Assembly: GCA_025060555.1 (NCBI GenBank)
Contig: JANXBC010000049.1
Coordinates: forward strand, 1 to 8,217
Length of the DNA: 8,217 nt
Origin: Candidatus Bipolaricaulota bacterium
GTDB lineage: Bacteria; Bipolaricaulota; Bipolaricaulia; Bipolaricaulales; Bipolaricaulaceae
Reading direction: 5' to 3'
Shown: one piece after another, positions 1 through 5,123 of the stretch
Position numbering within the stretch: the stretch's first letter is position 1
Layout: every line of letters starts with the position of its first letter
Notes under the pieces: generated by a model
Databases searched by the model: none
Told to the model about the DNA's origin: nothing
The model's input: the letters and a program-made list of their open reading frames with translations, nothing else
Translations under genes and position numbers: made by a program

Positions 1-357
1 CTCCACGCCGTATACGCCCACCGCAAGGAGGTCCGCCCCCTCACCCTGGAGGCCGGGGTGCTCAAGGTCGCGGACGCCCTGGACATGGAGAAGGGCCGGG
101 CTCGCATCCCCTTCCAGGTGGGGCGGCCCACCATCCACTCCGTCTCCGCCTTGGCCATCGACAAGGTGGAGGTCAAAAAGGGGAAGGAGAAACCCGTGCA
201 CATCCACGTGCGCATGACCAACTCCGCCGGGATTTTTCAGCTTGATTCGCTCTTCCGGGAGAAGCTCCTCACCTCCGGGCTGCGGGACTACATCGAGCTC
301 TCCGCGGAGGTAGCGGGCGAGGAGAAGAGGATCATCGAGCGTTATGCCCTGGATTAG
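1..357 (+). CDS. HD-superfamily phosphohydrolase, C-terminal part (5' end outside window)
   Basis: The reading frame is open from the first base to the TAG at 355-357, giving 118 residues with no N-terminus, so the gene starts upstream of the window. The GTG at 58 is inside the frame and is not the likely start. The stretch KVADALDMEKGRARIPF followed by IHSVSALAIDKVEV and a later NSAGIFQLDSLF matches my recollection of the conserved C-terminal half of COG3294-like HD proteins, metal-dependent phosphohydrolases found in archaea and some bacteria. The HD metal-binding motifs themselves would lie in the missing N-terminal part, and the substrate is unknown. Codons are strongly C/G-ending (only 1 of the first 40 ends in T by hand count), like the following recombinase. 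A palindrome starts 5 bases after the stop. The family call is from remembered motif similarity, not a search. Confidence 0.72.
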   Translation, partial: LHAVYAHRKEVRPLTLEAGVLKVADALDMEKGRARIPFQVGRPTIHSVSALAIDKVEVKKGKEKPVHIHVRMTNSAGIFQLDSLFREKLLTSGLRDYIELSAEVAGEEKRIIERYALD

Positions 358-362
358 TGCAG

Positions 363-386
363 TTGACAAAAGGGATCTTTTGTCAA
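363..386. repeat. Perfect palindrome, 10-bp arms, 4-base centre
   Basis: The left arm TTGACAAAAG (363-372) and right arm CTTTTGTCAA (377-386) are exact reverse complements around GGAT. It lies 5 bases after the HD gene stop. It could be a weak terminator of that gene, because the next bases are T-rich (GTCTTTCTT), but the stem has only three G/C pairs per arm. It could instead be an operator or recombinase-binding site, since its right half is repeated imperfectly twice before the recombinase gene. The TTGACA at 363-368 also looks like a -35 box, but no convincing -10 box follows at 16-18 bp. Confidence 0.8.
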
Positions 387-470
387 GTCTTTCTTCCCGG
401 AAATGCTGGAAGGATGGGCCTTTTTGTGGCCCTGGATCTTTGGTAAAGTTTCCTGCATCTTCAGTCAAGT
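372..470 (+). repeat. Three imperfect 17-bp direct repeats upstream of the recombinase
   Basis: Copies are at 372-388 (GGGATCTTTTGTCAAGT), 433-449 (TGGATCTTTGGTAAAGT) and 454-470 (TGCATCTTCAGTCAAGT). Pairwise identity by hand is 14/17 (first and second), 13/17 (first and third) and 13/17 (second and third). The last two start 21 bp apart, about two helical turns, so a protein could bind both on the same face. The first copy forms the right half of the palindrome at 363-386, so its core also occurs inverted. Ordered sites before an integrase gene are typical of autoregulatory operators or of arm-type recombinase sites. Which, if either, applies here is inference. Confidence 0.6.
410..441. repeat. 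Hairpin in the intergenic gap
   Basis: GGGCC (416-420) pairs with GGCCC (428-432) around the 7-base loop TTTTTGT. The stem can extend through a 3-base bulge (433-435): AAGGAT (410-415) pairs with ATCTTT (436-441) with one G-U pair. It has no clean U-tract, so it is not a standard terminator. The outer right strand overlaps the second copy of the direct repeat. The role is unknown. Confidence 0.5.
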
Positions 471-475
471 ATAAA
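470..475 (+). promoter_or_regulatory. Possible -10 box (TATAAA) before the recombinase
   Basis: TATAAA fits a bacterial -10 element, but no good -35 is seen 16-18 bp upstream. A start site about 7 bp downstream would leave a leader of only a few bases and remove most of the ribosome binding site. It overlaps the end of the third direct repeat. This is weak and may be chance in an A-rich stretch. Confidence 0.2.
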
Positions 476-482
476 AAGGAGG
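476..482 (+). promoter_or_regulatory. Ribosome binding site of the recombinase
   Basis: AAGGAGG lies 4 bases before the ATG at 487. This near-consensus Shine-Dalgarno fixes the start, and means the short N-terminus of the recombinase is genuine rather than a mis-called start. Confidence 0.8.
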
Positions 483-486
483 GACG

Positions 487-1104
487 ATGCCGCTGCAGCT
501 GACCCTGGAGGACTTCATGACTCCAGAACAGGTGCATCGCCTGAAGACCGTGGTCCGCAAGAGCGCCGAGGCGGCCCTAAAGAAGGGGCGAAAAACCGCG
601 GTGCGGGACTGGGCCATCCTCCACGTCGCCCTCGATGCTGGCCTCCGCGCCTCCGAGCTCGCTAGCCTCAAGGTCGGCGACCTTCTCCTTGAGCCTGGCC
701 ATGCCGCGATCATCGTCCGCCGCGGCAAAGGCGGGAAAATCCGGAGCGTCCATATCGGCGAGCCCTTGCGCAAACACCTCCTGGAATTCCTCGCGTGGAA
801 GGAACTCGTGGGAGAACCCACCGACCCCGATGCCTTCCTCTTCCTCTCCCCGCGCGGCGGACCCCTCACGCGCCAGGCCCTCTGGCTCATATTCAAGCGC
901 TACGCCCGCCTCGCCGGCCTCCCCGCCCACCTCACCATCCACTCCTGCCGCCACACCTACGCCTCCCTCCTCTACCGTGCCTCCCGCTACAACCTGCGCC
1001 TTGTGCAGAAACAGCTTGGCCATGCCTCCATCCGCACGACCCAGGTCTATGCCGACGTGCTCGCCTACGATGCGCTAGAGGCCGTCAATGGCCTCCCTCA
1101 ATGA
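487..1104 (+). CDS. Small tyrosine recombinase/integrase, catalytic domain only
   Basis: This 205-residue protein is a phage-integrase-family tyrosine recombinase that cuts and rejoins DNA through a covalent phosphotyrosine link. The catalytic set appears complete: R54 in GLRASEL, a lysine in GKGGK (K81, with K84 nearby), H152 and R155 in HSCRH, H179 in QLGHAS, and the nucleophile Y188 in TTQVYADV. XerC/XerD-type enzymes are about 300 residues with an N-terminal SAM-like core-binding domain. Here only about 35 residues precede the catalytic domain, so that domain is missing, as in short FimB/FimE-like recombinases. A good Shine-Dalgarno supports the ATG at 487. The intergenic repeats upstream are candidate binding sites. 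Its TGA overlaps the ATG of the next gene (ATGA, 1101-1104). Codons are strongly C/G-ending (2 of the first 40 end in T), unlike the genes that follow. The substrate site is unknown. Confidence 0.93.
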   Translation: MPLQLTLEDFMTPEQVHRLKTVVRKSAEAALKKGRKTAVRDWAILHVALDAGLRASELASLKVGDLLLEPGHAAIIVRRGKGGKIRSVHIGEPLRKHLLEFLAWKELVGEPTDPDAFLFLSPRGGPLTRQALWLIFKRYARLAGLPAHLTIHSCRHTYASLLYRASRYNLRLVQKQLGHASIRTTQVYADVLAYDALEAVNGLPQ

Positions 1105-2273
1105 TCATTTTTGTGTTCTTCCTTTTCACGGTTTTGGGGGCTGGGGGGGTGGTGGGGGTGGTGGTGGGCTGGGCTGGCCGGGCTGTGGTCTCCGTGGTCA
1201 ACCCGGTATGGGTGAGCCTCACTAACCCGGCTCCTTCCCCGTTTTCCGGGGAATTGCGGCTTTCCGGGAAAATTGGGTCGCCATGGCGTGGGGAAGCCCA
1301 GCGCACCATGGTTTTCCCTGTGTTTTTGGCGCCCTTTGGCCGCACCCGCGTGGTTGTTCCGTGGCCAGTGGAGCTTGGTTCTTCCGCTCTGAAGGTGGAG
1401 CTATTTTCCGGGGGGAACCCAGTTTTTTCTCAAGAGATTTCGCTTGATTTGGAGTTAGGGCGTCTCCGGGGTGCTGTAGGCCCCCCCACAGGCCTAGTGG
1501 ATGTCTTGCTTTCCTCTTCTGAACTTCCCCTTGATCCCCTGCTTCTTTGGCCTTTTTCCCAATTGGATTTGTCCACGGAGATCTCGGAGAAAATGCGTTT
1601 CGTGCTCCAAGCCTGGGCCATGTTTCTTGAGGGCAAATCCTCTCTTTCTGTGCCGTGGGCGCTGGCTTTTCAAGGTGAGCCTCTTCGCCAAAGGCTTCAG
1701 GGCTATCGGGCCTCCCCACCCCTTTGGATCGTCCTCGCTCCCGGGCTTTTCGTTTATCTCAGTACCCTTGGCTTTGTTCTCTCCCGCTATTCCCGTGGTG
1801 ATGCCCGCCTTCTCGCCGTGTTTCTTGCGGTTTTTCTCGGTTTTTCTTTGTTTTATGCAGCGCTGCGCAGCGGAAGTTTTCCGCTCTTGTCAGTCAATGT
1901 GCAAATAGTTTCATGTGGTTTGCTCCAGTTTAGTCTAGAATTATGGGGAGGTGTATCCTGGCGGGAGGAGGTATGGAGGCTCAGGGGCTTTTGGGTGGAG
2001 CTTCTGCCGGAGCGCGGTTGGGAGGGACTGGACCTAGAGTGGGGATATTCTGAAGAGGGTTGGGAAACGAAATTCGTTCTTACTCCTGGCCGGCCCCGCG
2101 TCTTCTTTCGCCTGGCGGAAGGGGTGGGCTCGTCCGGCGATGGTGAATCAGTTCCCCCTCCGGAGTGGCTCCGCCGGGCCATCCAGGTCCCTTGGGAACA
2201 AGCGCATGTTCTGCACACGGTTACTATGCAGAACGGAAGAAAAACCGAGATTTTTTGTGTTCTCTTGCCATGA
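1101..2273 (+). CDS. Membrane protein with N-terminal beta-type domain, unknown function
   Basis: The 390-residue product starts with a hydrophobic stretch (residues 2-24, then a Val/Ala-rich run to about 33) that is a signal peptide or membrane anchor. Residues about 34-120 look like an extracytoplasmic beta domain, opening with VSLTNPAPSPFSGEL, the pattern of many secreted beta-sandwich domains. Residues about 130-186 (LPLDPLLLWPFSQLD through a Trp-containing helix) recall the 'D, then helix, then W..GG' layout of degenerate glutamine-amidotransferase-like domains next to BatA genes, but the Gly-Gly is not conserved, so this is tentative. Two membrane helices follow (about 207-227 and 235-255), then a soluble domain to the C-terminus. 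ATG 1101 is chosen because the frame further upstream lies inside the recombinase and translates to low-complexity sequence. No strong Shine-Dalgarno is seen, so translation may depend on coupling to the recombinase. T-ending codons rise to 18 of the first 80. I do not recognise a named family. Confidence 0.75.
   Translation: MIIFVFFLFTVLGAGGVVGVVVGWAGRAVVSVVNPVWVSLTNPAPSPFSGELRLSGKIGSPWRGEAQRTMVFPVFLAPFGRTRVVVPWPVELGSSALKVELFSGGNPVFSQEISLDLELGRLRGAVGPPTGLVDVLLSSSELPLDPLLLWPFSQLDLSTEISEKMRFVLQAWAMFLEGKSSLSVPWALAFQGEPLRQRLQGYRASPPLWIVLAPGLFVYLSTLGFVLSRYSRGDARLLAVFLAVFLGFSLFYAALRSGSFPLLSVNVQIVSCGLLQFSLELWGGVSWREEVWRLRGFWVELLPERGWEGLDLEWGYSEEGWETKFVLTPGRPRVFFRLAEGVGSSGDGESVPPPEWLRRAIQVPWEQAHVLHTVTMQNGRKTEIFCVLLP
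1136..1173 (+). other. G-quadruplex-type motif inside the first operon gene
   Basis: Five G-runs lie on the coding strand: 1136-1140 (5 G), 1143-1149 (7 G), 1154-1158 (5 G), 1166-1168 (3 G) and 1171-1173 (3 G). The loops are 2, 4, 7 and 2 bases, which satisfies the usual G4 pattern of four runs of at least three G with short loops. It encodes the Gly/Val-rich N-terminal hydrophobic segment (residues about 12-25), so codon choice for Gly and Val explains part of it. The mRNA would carry the motif 35 bases after the start codon. Confidence 0.6.
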
Positions 2274-2866
2274 AGATCCCTCTTTTGCCTCCCGCCCTGG
2301 TCACCCCATTCCACGGGTTTGCCATCCTCTCCGGTGGTGCCCTGCTGGCCTCACTCCTTTGGCCTGATCCTTCGGTCGGCCGAGCTCTCTTCCTGCAAGC
2401 CCTCGTGCTCCTCCAAGGGATCCTCGCTCTGCAAATTGGCGAGGCTGAGTATGGGTACGGGCCGGTCGCCCCTCTTGCGCGCCTTTTCCGGCTTTTCTTC
2501 TTCTCCTCATTGGCGGTCTTGCTCGTCATCCCCTACCTTTTGGTCCACCGCGCCGAAACCGCTAGCACATGGGTGGGGTTCCTCTCCTCCCTCCTCTTTT
2601 TGCTCGCCCATGGGTTCGTATGGGCAGGCATTGGGCATGCGTTGCCAAGGGTGGTAAGATCTGATGGGCTGAGGTTCTTGGTGAAATATGGGGGGCTAAT
2701 CCTGGTCACCGTTGTCCCGGTGTTCTTCGCCCTTCCGGTGAGCGGCATTTTCGTCCTCCCGGCCCTTTGGGAGGGCCGGAGCGACGGTTGGCCTGGCTTA
2801 GCCCTGTACCTTGGCCTAGGTGGACTGAGCGCATCTTGGTGGTGGAGAAAGCAACGGCATTACTGA
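2270..2866 (+). CDS. Polytopic membrane protein, about six helices, unknown function
   Basis: The 198-residue product is almost entirely hydrophobic, with likely membrane helices at about residues 14-31, 38-56, 72-92, 101-122, 138-163 and 174-192, and a short basic end (WWWRKQRHY). No signature motif is recognised. Charged or polar residues inside or near the helices include E58/E60 after helix two, H114 and H123 in helix four, and basic patches at R127-R130 and K139. The ATG at 2270 overlaps the previous TGA (ATGA), so translation is probably coupled. Its position between two other membrane proteins and ahead of MoxR suggests that it is a subunit of the same membrane assembly, possibly an integral scaffold or a small permease-like component. 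That role is inference from context only. Confidence 0.72.
   Translation: MKIPLLPPALVTPFHGFAILSGGALLASLLWPDPSVGRALFLQALVLLQGILALQIGEAEYGYGPVAPLARLFRLFFFSSLAVLLVIPYLLVHRAETASTWVGFLSSLLFLLAHGFVWAGIGHALPRVVRSDGLRFLVKYGGLILVTVVPVFFALPVSGIFVLPALWEGRSDGWPGLALYLGLGGLSASWWWRKQRHY
2759..2779 (+). repeat. GC-rich hairpin near the end of the polytopic membrane gene
   Basis: CCGGCCCT (2759-2766) and AGGGCCGG (2772-2779) are exact reverse complements around the loop TTGGG. It lies within codons for PALWEGR, about 55 bases before the probable start of the next gene. There is no T-tract after it, so it is not an intrinsic terminator. In the mRNA it would form a very stable stem that could affect ribosome passage or RNA processing. 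Confidence 0.5.
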
Positions 2867-4155
2867 CCCGTGTACGCTGGGCGCTGCGCCTGCGCCGCGC
2901 CCTCTTGGCCCTCGGCGTTTCCGCTTTTTTGAGTTTAGCGGTGATTCATCTGCGTCGCTACTTTGGATTGGCCTTACCATCCCTTGTTTTTTGGGCACCT
3001 TTCATGTTCCCGATCCTCGTCCTTGCGTTTCCAGTGCGCGCGGAACGGCTATGGTTTTGGGCCGGCCGGCGTCTGGGGATCGGCGGAAGACTTGCAGGCC
3101 TTTCCGCAGCGCTGCGGCGCAAAAACACGGTTTTCCTCTCCGCTCTCCTTGAGCATCTTTCCCTTCCCCTTGCGCGCCTCTTCTTCCCCGAAGCTCTCGT
3201 TTTGGTGCCTACGCTGATCTTGTGCGGGCTTCTTTTCCTGCCCCCCTCCCCTCCGCTTTCCACGTCGCAAAAGCCCCCAGTTCAATCGGAACCAGTGGAA
3301 GAGAGTTTCACATCTCCTCTGGCCCCGCCCAGTCAAGACACCCAACAAAAAACCATTCCTCCGGAAATCCCGCGGCTTCCTTCCGGTGTTTCCGACTTTT
3401 CCTCTTATCCCCTTATCCTTGCTGCCCTCTTTGGGGAAGAAATGACCTTAGAGGAGGCGGTGCAGAAATTCTCTGAAGAGGAGGGCCTTCTCCGCAGGCT
3501 CGCGGACCTCTTGACGCAAGCTCAGGGGGAAGGTTCTCCTGCCGGGGTTTCCCCAGAGGTCGGGGAGCTTATTGAAAATTTGAGTAGGCCGGATCTGCGG
3601 GAGGCTCTTTCCCAAGCCCTGGCCCAGGGTTCAGAAAAGCTGGAGGAAGCCCAAGCATTGGTGGCTGCGGCACTAGAAGGTGTTTCCCGCACAAGGAATG
3701 AGATCCTCAGCACTTTACCGGAAAACCAGGAAAGCAAGGGGGTGAGCGAAGGCGCGGTGGGTAGCGAGGGCGGTGAGGGCTCGGCGGTCGGAGTTTTGCC
3801 GGACACGATGATGTTGGAGGAAGCTCCCATTCTTCCGCGCGAGGAGTTGGCCGAGGTGCAGGAGGGGTTGGGACTTGGCGCGGGGTGGGAACAGGGCGAA
3901 CCTTTGCAGCCGGGCCTTCCTCAGGAGAGCCCGATGCCCACGGATGTCTTGGCCGCCGATACACGTATGGGTGAGGGTCCGGTGCGTACAGGAGTGGCTC
4001 TTTCCCTTCCCGGAGAAGCGCCGATTCAAGATTTATCAGGGGAAGTGCAAATAAGCCCACAGGAGGTGGAAGTCCTAATTCGTGAGGCCTCGCTTCCTCC
4101 GGCGTTACGGGAGCTTGTGCGCCGGTACTTCGAGCTCTTAGGAGGAGGATCTTGA
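2836..4155 (+). CDS. Membrane-anchored protein with charged helical and low-complexity region, unknown function
   Basis: The product is about 439 residues. The N-terminal part is basic and hydrophobic, with helices at about residues 20-37, 44-65 and 120-136, separated by a basic loop with GRRLGIGGRLAGL. That loop recalls the 'RRLGLRERL' pattern of large membrane proteins (DUF4175-like and related) near MoxR/VWA genes. A Pro/Ser/Thr-rich linker (about 137-185) leads to acidic helical segments (about 190-300), a Gly/Glu/Pro-rich disordered stretch (about 300-410), and a C-terminal helix ending in PPALRELVRRYFELL. That ending resembles the C-terminus of several proteins in such loci, but this is memory, not a search. 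The start is uncertain: TTG 2836, GTG 2839 and GTG 2842 are adjacent, and AGGTGGA (2819-2825) favours TTG 2836 by spacing. It overlaps the previous gene by about 31 bases. Its soluble tail could contact MoxR or the VWA proteins (inference). Confidence 0.72.
   Translation: MVVEKATALLTRVRWALRLRRALLALGVSAFLSLAVIHLRRYFGLALPSLVFWAPFMFPILVLAFPVRAERLWFWAGRRLGIGGRLAGLSAALRRKNTVFLSALLEHLSLPLARLFFPEALVLVPTLILCGLLFLPPSPPLSTSQKPPVQSEPVEESFTSPLAPPSQDTQQKTIPPEIPRLPSGVSDFSSYPLILAALFGEEMTLEEAVQKFSEEEGLLRRLADLLTQAQGEGSPAGVSPEVGELIENLSRPDLREALSQALAQGSEKLEEAQALVAAALEGVSRTRNEILSTLPENQESKGVSEGAVGSEGGEGSAVGVLPDTMMLEEAPILPREELAEVQEGLGLGAGWEQGEPLQPGLPQESPMPTDVLAADTRMGEGPVRTGVALSLPGEAPIQDLSGEVQISPQEVEVLIREASLPPALRELVRRYFELLGGGS
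4140..4148 (+). promoter_or_regulatory. Ribosome binding site of the MoxR gene
   Basis: AGGAGGAGG lies just before the TTG at 4152, with the core AGGAGG (4140-4145) 6 bases away. It is inside the last codons of the previous gene and supports the non-ATG start. Confidence 0.75.
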
Positions 4156-5123
4156 TCGGAAGAGGGGAACTCGTTCGGGCTCAAGAGGCGCTGGCCCGTC
4201 TGCGAGGAGCGATTTCCTCCGTTGTCGTCGGCCAAGAAGAGGTGATCGAGGTCGTGCTTTGGGCCTTATTGGGACGGGGGCACGTCCTCTTGGAGGGCGT
4301 GCCCGGGCTTGGGAAAACCCTGCTTGTCCGTGCCCTAAGCCGCGCTTTAGGCCTGAGTTTCTCCCGCATCCAATGTACGCCAGACCTCATGCCCGCCGAC
4401 ATTTTGGGAACAAACGTGTTTTCCGAAGATGGCTTTAAGTTCTTACCTGGCCCAGTTTTCGCGAACATCGTCCTTGCCGATGAGGTGAATCGCGCCACGC
4501 CGAAAACCCAATCTGCCCTCCTTGAGGCCATGCAGGAACGCCAGGTCACGGTGGGGAACATCACCCACCCTCTTCCCGATCCTTTCATGGTGTTGGCCAC
4601 GCAAAACCCCATTGAGATGGAAGGAACCTATCCCCTTCCCGAGGCGCAAGTGGACCGGTTCCTGTTCAAGGCCGAGGTGAGTTATCCCGACGAGCGGGCG
4701 CTTGTGGAGATCATCCGGCGCAACACGGAAGGCGAGGGGATTCTCCTTCCCGATCCTGTGGTCACCCGCGAGGAAGTTCTCCTTTGTCAGCGGGTGGTGC
4801 TGGAGTTCCCTGCTCATCCGGAGCTTTTGGGCTATGCGGCGCAGCTTGTTCTCGCCACACATCCGCGGGAGCGCACGGCCCCGGAGGCGGTGAAGAAATA
4901 CGTATTGTATGGGGCAAGCCCGCGGGCTGGGCTGGCCCTGATCCTTGGGGCCAAAGCCCGGGCGTTTCTTGCCGGCCGCTTCCACCTGGAAGTGGAGGAT
5001 GTGCAGGCTGCATTTCGCCCGGCCTTCATCCATCGGGTGATTCTCAATTTCCGCGCCGAGGCGGAGGGGGTGAGCCCATGGGAGGTCCTGCAGGAGGTGC
5101 TACGGGCGGTCCCGCGACCATAG
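4152..5123 (+). CDS. MoxR-family AAA+ ATPase
   Basis: This 323-residue protein has the normal MoxR length. MoxR ATPases act as chaperone-like motors that remodel or load cofactors into partner proteins, usually with VWA-domain partners. Walker A is GVPGLGKT (residues 49-56), Walker B is NIVLADE (105-111, D110/E111), sensor 1 is N152 in LATQNP, and the conserved EAQVDRF (164-170) carries R169, which sits where this family has its arginine-finger region. The preceding VVGQEEVIEVVLWALLGRGHVLLEG is the usual MoxR N-terminus. A C-terminal helical lid follows (about 190-320). It starts with TTG, overlapping the upstream TGA (TTGA). The DUF58 gene starts 46 bases before its stop, the standard MoxR-DUF58 order. 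It is expected to be cytosolic at the inner face of the membrane. No motif appears missing. The true substrate cannot be read from the sequence. Confidence 0.95.
   Translation: MIGRGELVRAQEALARLRGAISSVVVGQEEVIEVVLWALLGRGHVLLEGVPGLGKTLLVRALSRALGLSFSRIQCTPDLMPADILGTNVFSEDGFKFLPGPVFANIVLADEVNRATPKTQSALLEAMQERQVTVGNITHPLPDPFMVLATQNPIEMEGTYPLPEAQVDRFLFKAEVSYPDERALVEIIRRNTEGEGILLPDPVVTREEVLLCQRVVLEFPAHPELLGYAAQLVLATHPRERTAPEAVKKYVLYGASPRAGLALILGAKARAFLAGRFHLEVEDVQAAFRPAFIHRVILNFRAEAEGVSPWEVLQEVLRAVPRP
5063..5070 (+). promoter_or_regulatory. Ribosome binding site of the DUF58 gene, inside moxR
   Basis: GGAGGGGG lies 7 bases before the ATG at 5078. This is why the start is placed inside the end of the MoxR gene and not after it; no other good start is seen in the frame before the conserved DUF58 region. 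Confidence 0.65.

Noticed and set aside
363..391. Sigma-70 promoter using TTGACA at 363-368
   Set aside because: No TATAAT-like hexamer follows at 16-18 bp (the bases there are AGTCTT), so the -35 match is probably part of the palindrome only.
635..1078. Alternative + frame within the recombinase
   Set aside because: It is a Ser/Pro/Ala-rich shadow frame, and the catalytic residues of the recombinase are in the other frame.
795..1100. Upstream extension of the first operon gene into the recombinase
   Set aside because: The translation is Pro/Arg/Leu low-complexity sequence within the recombinase coding region. The ATG at 1101 immediately starts a proper hydrophobic N-terminus.
1242..1413. 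Repeated TTTTCCGGGG-like words at 1242, 1261 and 1404
   Set aside because: They coincide with similar codons (Phe-Ser-Gly type) in a gene with T/G-rich codon use. Spacing is irregular and two of the copies differ at the ends.
4443..5033. Open frame on the - strand across moxR (196 codons)
   Set aside because: It is antisense to a gene with intact Walker A, Walker B and sensor motifs, and shows no recognisable domain.
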